64,000 nt of DNA from NCBI GenBank assembly GCA_023423895.1, contig JAFAER010000240.1:22273-86272 (forward strand), in the 5' to 3' direction. The translations under genes and the position numbers were made by a program. Below the pieces are notes generated by a model, which did not search any database, was not told the origin of the DNA, and was given only the letters and a program-made list of their open reading frames with translations. Each line of letters begins with the position of its first letter. The stretch's first letter is position 1. Positions 8,007 to 17,205 of this stretch are shown here, piece by piece. Source of the stretch: Pseudomonadota bacterium (lineage in GTDB: Bacteria > Myxococcota_A > Polyangia > Polyangiales > Polyangiaceae).

Positions 8007-9445
8007 CTTTCCGTGTTCGAACGGCCCTCGTGGTCCTGGCGATGACCGCGATCACGATGGGCGGGGCGTTTGCCGGCGTCTGGCACTACTTCATCTCGTC
8101 GCAGCAGCGGCAGCTCGACGATGCCTTGCTCGAGGTCGCGCGCCGCGAAGCTGCCGAAGCAGCCGCCGGTCAGGTGGAGTTCACCGATGCGCCCGGGCCG
8201 CGAGCAAACGCCGTCGGTCCGCTGCCCAAGTTCGGCGTCCTCTACGGAATCAACGGGTATCCGATCTCGCAGACGGACAACTTCGAGACGGTCCCGCCGA
8301 TGCCGAGGCTCGCGACGTTCGATCGAGCTTTCGATTTCGACCACGACGGGATCGCCATGCGCGGGGTCGTCGTCGGCGTCGGCAACACAGGCCGCCGCGT
8401 GCTCCTCGCCTCACCGCGCGAGGACTTCGAAGAAGACACCCGCATCCTGACGCGCGCGATGGCGTTCGCGTTCGGCGTTGGCTGCGTGTGGGCGGCGCTC
8501 ATCGCTTTCGGCGTTGCCACCCGACTGACGCGCGAGCACGGCGTCGTCGGTGAGGTCGCACGGAGAGTCGCGAGCGGAGACACGAGCGCACGCGTCTCGT
8601 TCCGCACTTCGGACACGGACCTGCGTCAGCTCGCGGACGATCTGAACGCGATGATCGAGCGATTGGTCGGGCTGCTCGCGGTGCAGGAGCGATTCATCGC
8701 GCACGCCGCCCACGAGCTCAGGACTCCGCTGACCTCGCTCCGGATCGAGCTCGAGCACGCCATTCGGTCCGGTCGCGACCGAAACGACTACGACGCCGCC
8801 CTCAAGGGCGCGCTCGAGTCGACTCGGCGTCTCTCCGATCTGGCCGAAGATCTACTGGAGCTCGCGCGCGCGAAGCAGGCGCCGAGCGGCGGCTCCACCC
8901 CGATCGAAGATGCGCTCGCCGACGCCATTGCCGACGTCGCGCCCGCAGGTCGGCAGCGAGATGTCTTCATCGTCGCCGAGCCGATCTCCGCACGCGTCCG
9001 CGGCGATCGGCGAGGTCTCGCGCGCCTCTTCAGGAACGTCATCGAGAACGCCGTTCGCTTCTCGCCCCGTGGCAGCAAGGTCTGGGTCGACAGCCGCGTC
9101 GACGACGGCGCGGCCGTGCTCACGATCAGCGACGCCGGACCAGGCGTCGCTGCGGCGGACGCCGCGCGCATCTTCGAGCCGTTCGCGCGGGCTTCGAACG
9201 GCGATGGCCGCGATCGCCATGGCGCGGGGCTCGGCCTGTCGATCGCCCGTGGGCTCGCGCATTCGTTCGGGGGAGAGGTCGTCGCCGAAGCGCGCGCCGG
9301 AGGACGGTTCACCGTCCGCGTGCCGCTGTGGACCGATGGCCAGGCTTGTTCGTCGTCTTCGCTGGAGCAGCCGGCAGCGTTCGAGCGAGAGGACGAAGAC
9401 GAAGACGGAACATCCTGGCCGCCGTACCGTCAGGCGCGCGGATGA
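8003..9445 (+). CDS. Sensor histidine kinase, partner of the upstream response regulator
   Basis: A 480-residue membrane kinase. It has two helices (about 7-30 and 152-174) enclosing a roughly 120-residue periplasmic sensor, then a HAMP-like linker (VARRVASGDTSARVSF). The phospho-acceptor is H237 in the H box HAAHELRTPL, followed by N box NVIENAVRFS, G1 DAGPGV and G2 GAGLGLSIARGL. The ATG at 8003 overlaps the regulator's stop codon. The last 35 residues after the ATPase fold are Ser/Glu/Asp-rich and probably disordered. It fits the CusS/CzcS class that senses periplasmic metal, but no obvious His/Cys metal ligands stand out in the sensor region, so the signal is unknown. Confidence 0.94.
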   Translation: MTFRVRTALVVLAMTAITMGGAFAGVWHYFISSQQRQLDDALLEVARREAAEAAAGQVEFTDAPGPRANAVGPLPKFGVLYGINGYPISQTDNFETVPPMPRLATFDRAFDFDHDGIAMRGVVVGVGNTGRRVLLASPREDFEEDTRILTRAMAFAFGVGCVWAALIAFGVATRLTREHGVVGEVARRVASGDTSARVSFRTSDTDLRQLADDLNAMIERLVGLLAVQERFIAHAAHELRTPLTSLRIELEHAIRSGRDRNDYDAALKGALESTRRLSDLAEDLLELARAKQAPSGGSTPIEDALADAIADVAPAGRQRDVFIVAEPISARVRGDRRGLARLFRNVIENAVRFSPRGSKVWVDSRVDDGAAVLTISDAGPGVAAADAARIFEPFARASNGDGRDRHGAGLGLSIARGLAHSFGGEVVAEARAGGRFTVRVPLWTDGQACSSSSLEQPAAFEREDEDEDGTSWPPYRQARG

Positions 9446-9485
9446 GATATGCCTCGTCCAGCGTAGATCCTGACTTCGCCCGCGC

Positions 9486-10844
9486 ATGTCGGTCATCACC
9501 GAGCTCCTGATCATCGTCGCGCTGGTGCTCGCGAACGGCGTCTTCGCCGGCGCGGAGATCGCGACCCTGTCCGTCCGGAAGACTCGCCTCCGGGAGCTCG
9601 CAGATCAGGGAAGCCGCGCCGCGAGCGCCGCCCTCCGCTTGCGCAAACATCCCGAGGGCTTCCTCGCGACGGTCCAGATCGGCATCACCGTGGTCGGCGC
9701 GACGGCCGCGGCTTTCGGCGGCGCGACGGTGGCCGGGAAGCTCGCGGTCGCGCTCAGGCAAGTCGGGGCCGGGAGGTACGCGGAGGACCTCGCGCTCGCC
9801 GCCGTCGTCGGCATCATCTCCTATCTGTCCGTCGTGCTCGGCGAGCTCGTGCCGAAGTCGCTCGCGCTCCGGACGTCGGAGCGGTACGCGCTCCTGATCG
9901 CGCGCCCGCTGCTCGGTCTGTCCTGGCTGATGCGCCCGCTCGTCTGGTTCTTGACCGCCAGCTCGAACACGGTGCTCCGACTCTTCCGAGACGAGACCAC
10001 CTTCACGGAAGCCCGGTTGTCGAAAGAGGAGCTGCAGCAGCTCGTCGACGAAGCGGCCACCGCGGGCGCGCTCGACGCGCGCGCCGGCGAGATCGCTTAT
10101 CGGGCGCTGGACTTCGGCGAGATCCGAGTCGTCGCGCTGATGGTGCCTCGCCCCGAGATGGTCATGCTGAGCCGACACGCCACGCGCGACGAGCTCCGAC
10201 AGCTGCTTCTGACCCGCGGCCACTCCCGCCTGCCCGTCTACGGAGACGTACAGGAAGACATCATCGGCTACGTGACCGCGCGCGACCTGCTCGGTCTGGT
10301 CCTGGGGAACGACAATCGAGGCGTCGTCGACGTCCTCCGTCCGGGCCTCTTCGTCCCGGAGTCCCGTCTCGCCGCCGACGTCGTCAAGGACATGCAGCGC
10401 ATGCGCGATCAGCTCGCGCTCGTGGTCGACGAGCAAGGGTCGGTGACGGGCCTCGTGACGATGGAGGACCTGCTCGAAGAGCTCGTGGGTGAAATCGTCT
10501 CGGAGCACGAGACGCCGATCGAGCGAGTCCGACGCGAGCCGGACGGCAACCTCGTCGTGCGAGGAAGAGTGCCGGTCCACGAGCTCAATCGTGAGCTCGG
10601 TCTCGATCTTCCGGAGAGCCCGGGGTGGACGACCGTCGGAGGTCTTGCGATGTCTCTCGCCGGCGCGATCCCCCGAGCGGGGACGTCGCTGAAGGCTGGC
10701 CCAGGGCTGACGATCGAGGTCATCGAGGCCACGGAGCGGAAGGTGCAGCTCGTTCGGATCCATCTCTCGAGGCCAGCTTCCGAGCGAGATGAGCGAGATG
10801 AGCCAGACGAGGCCAATGAGCCGGATGACGGCGAGATGTCCTGA
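9486..10844 (+). CDS. CNNM/DUF21-CBS-CorC family transporter (often labelled hemolysin family)
   Basis: A 452-residue membrane protein. An N-terminal CNNM (DUF21) transmembrane domain covers about 1-190 (FAGAEIATLSVRKTRLREL; VVLGELVPKSLALR). A CBS pair follows at about 210-330 (MVPRPEMVMLSRHATRDELR; DQLALVVDEQGSVTGLVTMED), and then the CorC/HlyC domain at about 345-428. Relatives such as CorC/YhdP and human CNNMs act in magnesium or cobalt efflux and exchange; the hemolysin label is historical. The C-terminus ends in an acidic Asp/Glu repeat tract (ERDERDEPDEANEPDDGE) encoded by a slightly repetitive DNA stretch. It appears to be a single-gene unit. Confidence 0.93.
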   Translation: MSVITELLIIVALVLANGVFAGAEIATLSVRKTRLRELADQGSRAASAALRLRKHPEGFLATVQIGITVVGATAAAFGGATVAGKLAVALRQVGAGRYAEDLALAAVVGIISYLSVVLGELVPKSLALRTSERYALLIARPLLGLSWLMRPLVWFLTASSNTVLRLFRDETTFTEARLSKEELQQLVDEAATAGALDARAGEIAYRALDFGEIRVVALMVPRPEMVMLSRHATRDELRQLLLTRGHSRLPVYGDVQEDIIGYVTARDLLGLVLGNDNRGVVDVLRPGLFVPESRLAADVVKDMQRMRDQLALVVDEQGSVTGLVTMEDLLEELVGEIVSEHETPIERVRREPDGNLVVRGRVPVHELNRELGLDLPESPGWTTVGGLAMSLAGAIPRAGTSLKAGPGLTIEVIEATERKVQLVRIHLSRPASERDERDEPDEANEPDDGEMS

Positions 10845-10878
10845 GAAGTGATGCATCGCTCGTGATAGGAATGGGGGC

Positions 10879-11913
10879 ATGAGGCGTGCCCTTCGCGTCG
10901 CCCTGATCGGGGCGGCGGCACTCACGAGCGTCGGTGTGACGACGCCGCGCGACGCGTTTGCCCAGCAGACGTGCAAGACCCCGAAGACGACCTGCAGCGG
11001 ACACTCCGGGTATTACGCCCCCTCGGACGACATCGACCGGCTCACGGCCGTTGCAGATCCGATCCTCCGCGACGTGAGGACGTGCCTCGACGGCGTCGGC
11101 GCAAAACACGTCGCCTCCGCGCTCGTGATTCGCTGGGACTCGGAGGGCAAGCCGGTCGACGTGAGGATCGACGTACCCGGGTACGAGGGCCTGCCCTGCG
11201 TCCAGAAGGCCCACGCGAAGCTCTCGACGCTGCAGAACCCGCGCGAGACCGCCATTCGATGTGAATTCGGTTGTCCTCAGCCGCCCGCGCCGAAGCCGAC
11301 GCCCGCGCCGGTCGTCGTGACACCTCCTGCGCCGACGACACAGCAGCCGGCGCCCGTCGCAACCGCGCCTGCCCCTGCTCCGGCTCCGAGGGTCGAAGCG
11401 CCGCAATACGAGAAGGTCTGGTACGGCTACCAGACTCTGATCGCCGACGGGCTCTCGTTCGGAACGCTCGTCGGCGGGATCGGCGCGCGTTCGGGTGCCG
11501 TCACGACGGGCGGATATCTCGGCTTCCTCTTCGTGACGCCCATCATCCACATGGTGCACGGCAACGTGGGCCCAGGCTTCGGGAGCATCGGCATCCGCTT
11601 CCTCCTCCCGCTCATGAGCCTCGGTGTCGGCGCGATCGCCGGTCTGATCATCGGCGGAACGAGCGGCGATGGTGACTTCGCCAGGTTCGCGAACGGCGCG
11701 AACGGCATCGTCAACGGCGCAGTCATTGGCGGCCTCATCGGCGTCGCCGGCTGCGTCGCCATCGATGCGGCCGGCTTTGCTTACAAGAAGGAACGCGTCG
11801 ACGACCGCTCGATCACGCGCGGGCCGCGCCGACCGCAGCCGTGGTTCACGCTCGCCCCGTCCCTCGACGTCCAGAAGGACCGGGCCGCGTTCGGCGTCGC
11901 CGGCGTGTTCTGA
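10879..11913 (+). CDS. Secreted/envelope hypothetical protein with Pro-rich linker and C-terminal membrane segments
   Basis: A 344-residue protein of unknown function. It has a Sec-type signal peptide (cleavage likely after DAFAQ, about residue 30), then a domain (about 35-130) of the type seen in myxobacterial AgmX/TonB-C-like proteins (ALVIRWDSEGKPVDVRID...GLPCVQKAHAKL, with a Cys pair at the end, CEFGC). A Pro/Ala linker (about 133-172, PAPKPTPAPV-type) follows, and then a glycine-rich hydrophobic region with three to four possible membrane segments (about 180-300) resembling glycine-zipper segments. It may link periplasm and membrane. It starts 34 bp after the CNNM gene but belongs to no clear pathway. 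Confidence 0.7.
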   Translation: MRRALRVALIGAAALTSVGVTTPRDAFAQQTCKTPKTTCSGHSGYYAPSDDIDRLTAVADPILRDVRTCLDGVGAKHVASALVIRWDSEGKPVDVRIDVPGYEGLPCVQKAHAKLSTLQNPRETAIRCEFGCPQPPAPKPTPAPVVVTPPAPTTQQPAPVATAPAPAPAPRVEAPQYEKVWYGYQTLIADGLSFGTLVGGIGARSGAVTTGGYLGFLFVTPIIHMVHGNVGPGFGSIGIRFLLPLMSLGVGAIAGLIIGGTSGDGDFARFANGANGIVNGAVIGGLIGVAGCVAIDAAGFAYKKERVDDRSITRGPRRPQPWFTLAPSLDVQKDRAAFGVAGVF

Positions 11914-12007
11914 CGCGCTGACCCCAGGCGGCCGCGACCTCTCGCCTCCGAGATCGCCATCTGCTCGGCTACGCGTAGGTGCTCGCCTATGATCCGAGCG
12001 CGCCCAG

Positions 12008-13354
12008 ATGGATCGCCCGAGCCCGAGCACGCACAAAGGAAAGCCTCGCGCGCGGGTGTCTCGCTGGAGACGCCCCTGGATCCGATCTCTCGTCTTCGGA
12101 AGCGCGGTGGTCGTCCTCACCGTCCACGCCGCGGCATGCGCGATTGCGCTCGTCTACCTTCCCCGCGGGTTCGCGCCGAGCGATCTCCACGCCTGGACCG
12201 ACACGTGGCTCCCGCTGGCAGCAGGTCTCGTCGTCGTCGCTGCGCTCGTCCGCTTCGTCTTCTTTCGGTCCTCGGGTCTGTTCGTCTCGCTCGTCTCGGC
12301 GGCGCTCGCGGGCGGCTGGATCGGGGCGGTCGTCACCGGCAACCTCCTCTTCCCGATATCGGTCGGCGTGGAGCGTTCGGTCGGCCCCGCGGCGATCGCG
12401 ATCGCCCTTGCGACCGTGGCCTGGGCGACGAAGCTCCGAACGTGGCCGAGTATCGCGGCCGGCGCGGTCGGCGTCGTGCTCGGCGCCGTCGAGGTCTACG
12501 GGCAGAAGGCGCCGCCGCCGTCGACGCGCCCCGCTGGTGGCGTTCTCGCCGATGTACGCGGCGAGCCGACGAAGGACGACGCGGCCAGCGGTCAGGTCTC
12601 CTTCCCTTGCGGAAAGGAGCACGTCCGCGTTCGCCCGCTGCTGACGTTCGAGAGCCGCTCGCCGGACGCGACCTGGACCGTGCTCGCACCACCGGACGCG
12701 TTCGGCCCGCGGCGCAAGTTCGAGGCCTTCGCGAAAGAGAAGAACGGGTTTCGTGCAAGATACACGGATGACGGAGTGAGCTCGCTCGTCGCGACGAAAG
12801 ACGCGAAGGGCCTCGACATCGAAGCGGTCTCGAAGCTCGACGCGGTCGTCTATTCGCATCTCAATGCCTTCACGCTGATCCACGTCCCATTCGAGACGAC
12901 GGTCTCGTTCAGCCCGACGGGTCAGGAGCGCTTCCCCGTCGAGCCGTCGGACTACCCGTCGGGCCGCCCGATGCAGCTCGCATATCTGGGCGCCGACATT
13001 GCGTTCCACGTCGTCCGCGCGAGCGACGCCGAGAAAGGTCCGTACACCGAGCTCGCCAAGGGCCATCTCGGTCGTGACGAGCCGCTCGCGATCGAGATCC
13101 GTCACAAGGACGGCAGCCCCGGAACGTGCAAGCTCACGTTCAAGGACTGGGCGGCGCAGGTCAGCACCGAGCCGTCCCCTTCGGCCGGCTGGGGTGTGCC
13201 GCAGAACTCGATCCAGCTCATCTCGCGCGGGAACGAAGCGCTGATCGTGCTGACGCTCGCCGAGACGGGCCCCGGCCGCGGCTGGCACTCCGTCGGCCAC
13301 GCCGAAGGCACCTACAGGAACCGGATCCGCGTCGACACCATGATGACCAAGTGA
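12008..13354 (+). CDS. Hypothetical membrane protein, four N-terminal helices plus large soluble domain
   Basis: A 448-residue protein I do not recognise. After a basic start (MDRPSPSTHKGKPRARVSRW) come four hydrophobic segments: about 27-50 (FGSAVVVLTVHAAACAIALV), 68-87, 90-112 and 125-160. A soluble, beta-rich region of about 280 residues with a single marked Cys (FPCGKEH) and a GTCKLTF segment follows. Topology suggests a membrane-anchored domain outside the cytoplasm. Codon use is like its neighbours. It stands alone on the plus strand; the 94-bp gap upstream holds no strong signal. Confidence 0.7.
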   Translation: MDRPSPSTHKGKPRARVSRWRRPWIRSLVFGSAVVVLTVHAAACAIALVYLPRGFAPSDLHAWTDTWLPLAAGLVVVAALVRFVFFRSSGLFVSLVSAALAGGWIGAVVTGNLLFPISVGVERSVGPAAIAIALATVAWATKLRTWPSIAAGAVGVVLGAVEVYGQKAPPPSTRPAGGVLADVRGEPTKDDAASGQVSFPCGKEHVRVRPLLTFESRSPDATWTVLAPPDAFGPRRKFEAFAKEKNGFRARYTDDGVSSLVATKDAKGLDIEAVSKLDAVVYSHLNAFTLIHVPFETTVSFSPTGQERFPVEPSDYPSGRPMQLAYLGADIAFHVVRASDAEKGPYTELAKGHLGRDEPLAIEIRHKDGSPGTCKLTFKDWAAQVSTEPSPSAGWGVPQNSIQLISRGNEALIVLTLAETGPGRGWHSVGHAEGTYRNRIRVDTMMTK

Positions 13355-13745
13355 CCGAGCCCGCCGCCAAGCGGACGCGGCGAAGAGCGAGCTCGAGGTG
13401 GTGGAGCTCGAGCACGAGTGTCTCGGGCGTCGCGCGTCGGGCCGGTGAACGCCGCGGCTCGCGTGGGCAAGCTCGAAGTGGTGAGCTCGAGCACGAGAGT
13501 TCGGGCGTCGCGCGTCGGGCCGGTGAACGCCGCGGCTCGCGTGGGCAAGCTCGCTCGCTCGATGGACGATGCCAACATACGGCTTCACCCCCGGATCGCG
13601 TGAAGCGCTTTTACCGACACTATCCCCCTCGAAACACTTGTGGCAGCGATCGCTCCCTGGTCGCGCGATCCGAACGCTGCTACCGATGAAAGCTCTCGGC
13701 TGACCGAGCGGTGGGCGCGGGAGATTGGAGATCGGAGACGTGTCG
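13355..13745. other. Intergenic region with a tandem repeat, upstream of the Kelch gene
   Basis: No credible gene in this 391-bp gap. It contains the two-copy repeat described separately and, nearer the Kelch gene, a purine-rich stretch whose GGAGA at 13734-13738 is a good ribosome binding site for the ATG at 13746. The lower-GC stretch around 13600-13640 (TTTTACCGACACTATCCCCC) is the likeliest promoter area; I cannot name -35/-10 boxes with confidence. Confidence 0.5.
13391..13548. repeat. Two-copy direct tandem repeat, about 80 bp unit
   Basis: Copy 1 is 13391-13470 and copy 2 is 13471-13548. They are head to tail and nearly identical apart from a few substitutions and two single-base indels near the start (GGTGGTGGAGCTCGAGC versus AGTGGTGAGCTCGAGC). 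Each unit contains the self-complementary core GAGCTC and ends with GTGGGCAA; the first bases of a third unit (GCTCG) follow. It is non-coding, between two plus-strand genes. This looks like a recent local duplication or a dispersed repeat element. Confidence 0.85.
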
Positions 13746-16700
13746 ATGTCGGTTCGCTATCGCGGCGTTCGCGAGATGGCCTTGGTGATCGCGACGGGGG
13801 CCTTCGTCTTCTCGTGCACCAGCGAACGTCCAGCGCCGTCGGACGACGCGCTCTCGACGAGCACGCAGCAGAGCGCGCTGCTCGTGGCGCCCGGGTGGTC
13901 CGCGAACGCCTCGATGGGCCGAGCCCGCGCCCAGCACGCTGCGATGCTTCTTCCGACCGGCAAGCTCCTCGTCGTGGGCGGCGTCAACCGCTTGGGGTTC
14001 GTCAGCACGGCCGAGCTCTACGATCCGGACACCAACACATGGGCGGACGCGGGCTCCCCCGGCATCACGGCCAACGTGATGCTCGGCGTCGTGCTGCCGA
14101 GCGGAAACGTGCTCTTCCTCGGTGACGGCTCGACCGCGGGAGTCGTCTACGACCCGGTCGCTCGGACGTGGACGTCGACGGGCACGATGGCGGCCACGCG
14201 CTCGCTTCCGACGATGACCGTCTTGAACAGCGGCAAGGTGCTCGTGGTCGGCGGGTCGAACCTCGCGACCGCCGAGCTCTACGATCCCGTCACGAACACC
14301 TTTGCGCCGACAGGCTCGCTCTCCGCCATTCGACGAGCCTTCACCGCCACGCTGCTTCCCGATGGCCGGGTCCTCGCGGCGAGCGGCTTCAACAACACGG
14401 ACGGAGAGGCCCCGAGCGCGGAGCTCTACAACCCTGCCACCGGGACGTGGAGCCAGGCCGCCCCGCCGCTCGTCCCTCGGCACTACGCGACGGGCACGCT
14501 CTTGCCGGACGGCCGCGTCCTCCTCGCGGGGGGATTCACGGGCAACGGCGTGACCTCGTTCAGCGAGCTCTACGATCCGGGGGCCAACACGTGGACCGCA
14601 ACCGGAAGCCTCACGCATCCGCGCAACGGCCACTCCGCGGCCCTCCTCCCGAACGGGAAGGTGCTCGTGATGGGCGGCAGCGACGGCGCACGGAACGCGC
14701 AGCCGGTGACCGAGACCTACGATCCGGCAACCGGCACCTGGACGACTGCTGGCTCGCTGGCAACCGCGCGCGAGAACGGAACGGCGACGCTGCTGCCGAC
14801 CGGCAAGGTCTTTTTCGCCGGCGGATACTCGTCGAACCCGAACCTCACCTTCTACGCGGACACTGAGCTCTACGATCCTGGCGTGAACCGCTGGTCTCCG
14901 GCCAGCACGTCCACGGGCCGCCTGGATGCAGCGGGCGTCCTCTTGCCGTCGGGACGCGTCCTCGTGGCGGGCGGCCGGAACAGCGGCGGCAGCTCGCTCG
15001 CGACGGCGCAGCTCTATGAGCGTGCCGCGAACACGTGGTCGCCCGCGGCGAGCCTCGCGACGCCACGCGACCGGGCCACCGCGACGCTGCTCCCGAACGG
15101 GCGAGCGCTCGTGGTTGGCGGACTCAACGGGACGGCGGTGCTCGCCACGAGCGAAACGTACGATCCGGTCGCGAACGCCTGGAGCAGCGCCGCTCCGTTG
15201 ACCGGAGCAAGACACTCGCACACGACGACGCTCCTCGACGACGGCAAGGTCCTCGCCGTCGGCGGTCAGAACGGCAGCAGCGTCCTCGCCACGGCAGAGC
15301 GATATGACCGCATCGCCAACACCTGGACGGGAGCAGGTTCGATCGCCGTGGCCCGCGCAGGCCATGCGGCCGTGCGGCTCGCGAACGGAAAGGTCTTCGT
15401 CGCGGGTGGACGGAACGGCGCCGGCGCAGCGCTCGGCTCGTCCGAGCTCTACGACCCCGTCGCGAACGCGTGGTCGGCGGCAGCTTCTCTCGCTCAGGCC
15501 CGTGATGGGCTCACGCTCACGCTGTTGCCTTCGGGCAGGGTCCTCGCCGCAGGCGGCGTCATGGGCGCGGCCGTCCTCGCGAGCAGCGAGATCTACGATC
15601 CGACGACGAACACATGGGCCGCCGGGCCCACGCTCGCGCAGGCGCGCTACCGGCACACGGCGACGCTGATGCCTTCGGGAAAGGTGCTGTTCGCGGCGGG
15701 CACGCGAGCAGGAGGAGCGCTCGCCGACGTCGCCGAGACCTTCGATCCGACGAACCGCGACCTCACACGCGTCCAGGCGCCGGCCCTGCGCGGTACGGCG
15801 GTTGCCGCGGCGCTGCCGTCCGGTGAGGTGCTCGTCACCGGCGGGACGAGTGCCACGACTGCAGAGCTCTACGAGGACACCGGAGCCCACCCCGCGTGGC
15901 GTCCCACGGTCACGGGACCGGACCTGGTCGTGCGCGGCTGCCCGGCCGTCCTCGAAGGAACGCTCTTTCGTGGGATCTCCGGCGCGAACGCGAGCTCGTA
16001 CCTCGACTCGTCGACCAACTTCCCGTTCGTGCGCATGCGTGCGGCCGAAGGTGGACAGCTCTGGACGCTTCCGGCCAGCGCGACGTCCGCGACACGCGCG
16101 ACCGTGACCGTCCCGGCGGACATGCCGCCGGGGAGCTACGCGCTCTCGGTCTTCGCCAACGCGATCTCCGGAGGTCGCATGGTGACCGTCGCGCCCAACT
16201 CCGCGCCGACGGCCGAAGCGGACGAGGTGACGACCAAGAACGACACCGCGGTCGCGATAACGGTGACGGCGAGCGATCCCGACGGCGGACAGACGCTGAC
16301 GTTCACCGTCGTGACGCCGCCCGAGCACGGGACGCTGAGCGGCTCGCTTCCTTCCGTCACGTACACTCCAGACCCCGGGTACGTCGGTCCCGACAGCTTC
16401 ACCTATCGCGCGCGAGACTGCGGGCTGGAGAGCAACGAGGCGACGGTGAGCATCACCGTCTTCGACCAGCCGCCCGCGATCACCTGCCCAGCGAACGTGG
16501 TCGTGGAAGCCACGAGCCCGAACGGCGCTACGGCGACCTGGCTACCGGCGACGGCATCGGACACGATCTCGACGCCCGAGATCACTTACTCGCACGCCTC
16601 GGGCAGCACCTTCCCGCTCGGCCGGACGACCGTGACCGCGAAGGCCACGGACGATGCCGGGAACGAGGCCACGTGCACGTTCGTCGTGACCGTCGAAGAC

Positions 16701-17096
16701 AAGACGGCTCCTTCCGTGACGTGCCCCGCGGACATCACCGTGACTGCGTCGAGCGCCGAAGGCGCCGCGGTCACGTTCGATCGACCGACCGGAACCGACA
16801 CCGCCTCCGTGGTCACCGTCTCGGTATCGCCGCCCTCCGGGAACGTATTCCCGGTCGGCGTCTCCCCCGTCACGGTCACGGCGACCGACAGCTCCGGCAA
16901 CGCGACGCGGTGCACGTTCCAGGTGGCGGTGGAGCCGCCTGCTGACGCGGGCGAAGAAGGTTGCGGCTGCCGTGAGGCCCCACGCCGAGGCTCGTCGTAC
17001 TCGTTGTCGTCGCTCGCGCTCGTCGCCGGTCTGACGGCGTGGATCGCGCGACGGCGGCGTCGTGTCTCGGTCCCTCCCATGGCTCGAGATCTTTGA
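13746..17096 (+). CDS. Giant Kelch-repeat surface protein with cadherin-like and two HYR domains and MYXO-CTERM-like tail
   Basis: A 1116-residue protein. The N-terminus carries a lipoprotein-like signal (hydrophobic stretch ending VFSC, Cys near residue 23). About 14 Kelch-type blades follow, each with ELYDP-x-TNTW, a TATLLPNGKVL-like strand and a GG pair (for example VLVAGG), enough for two six- or seven-bladed propellers. Next is a cadherin-like/Big_9 domain (ASDPDGGQTLTFTVVTPPEHG) and then two HYR domains (ITCPANVVVEATSPNGATATW; VTCPADITVTASS). The C-terminus is GCGC, a hydrophobic helix and RRRRR, which matches the MYXO-CTERM sorting signal, plus a 10-residue extension. The ATG at 13746 is preferred over an upstream TTG because of its GGAGA site. 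Probably displayed on the cell surface. Confidence 0.88.
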   Translation: MSVRYRGVREMALVIATGAFVFSCTSERPAPSDDALSTSTQQSALLVAPGWSANASMGRARAQHAAMLLPTGKLLVVGGVNRLGFVSTAELYDPDTNTWADAGSPGITANVMLGVVLPSGNVLFLGDGSTAGVVYDPVARTWTSTGTMAATRSLPTMTVLNSGKVLVVGGSNLATAELYDPVTNTFAPTGSLSAIRRAFTATLLPDGRVLAASGFNNTDGEAPSAELYNPATGTWSQAAPPLVPRHYATGTLLPDGRVLLAGGFTGNGVTSFSELYDPGANTWTATGSLTHPRNGHSAALLPNGKVLVMGGSDGARNAQPVTETYDPATGTWTTAGSLATARENGTATLLPTGKVFFAGGYSSNPNLTFYADTELYDPGVNRWSPASTSTGRLDAAGVLLPSGRVLVAGGRNSGGSSLATAQLYERAANTWSPAASLATPRDRATATLLPNGRALVVGGLNGTAVLATSETYDPVANAWSSAAPLTGARHSHTTTLLDDGKVLAVGGQNGSSVLATAERYDRIANTWTGAGSIAVARAGHAAVRLANGKVFVAGGRNGAGAALGSSELYDPVANAWSAAASLAQARDGLTLTLLPSGRVLAAGGVMGAAVLASSEIYDPTTNTWAAGPTLAQARYRHTATLMPSGKVLFAAGTRAGGALADVAETFDPTNRDLTRVQAPALRGTAVAAALPSGEVLVTGGTSATTAELYEDTGAHPAWRPTVTGPDLVVRGCPAVLEGTLFRGISGANASSYLDSSTNFPFVRMRAAEGGQLWTLPASATSATRATVTVPADMPPGSYALSVFANAISGGRMVTVAPNSAPTAEADEVTTKNDTAVAITVTASDPDGGQTLTFTVVTPPEHGTLSGSLPSVTYTPDPGYVGPDSFTYRARDCGLESNEATVSITVFDQPPAITCPANVVVEATSPNGATATWLPATASDTISTPEITYSHASGSTFPLGRTTVTAKATDDAGNEATCTFVVTVEDKTAPSVTCPADITVTASSAEGAAVTFDRPTGTDTASVVTVSVSPPSGNVFPVGVSPVTVTATDSSGNATRCTFQVAVEPPADAGEEGCGCREAPRRGSSYSLSSLALVAGLTAWIARRRRRVSVPPMARDL

Positions 17097-17205
17097 GCGT
17101 CCGAGCGAGCTCGAGCATCGCTCGCGGCTCCGTCCCTGCGACGGAACAATCCGTTGCCGGATCGCCCTCTAGCGGTATGCGCTCGCAAGCGGCAAAGTGC
17201 AGGCC

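Noticed and set aside
9486..10844. Hemolysin function for the CNNM/CBS gene
   Set aside because: The name is historical; domains indicate an ion transporter with regulatory CBS domains, and no toxin features are seen.
13680..16328. 882-codon open frame antisense to the Kelch gene
   Set aside because: Its repeats are mirror images of the Kelch blades and its composition is Arg/Gly-biased; no start signal or family features.
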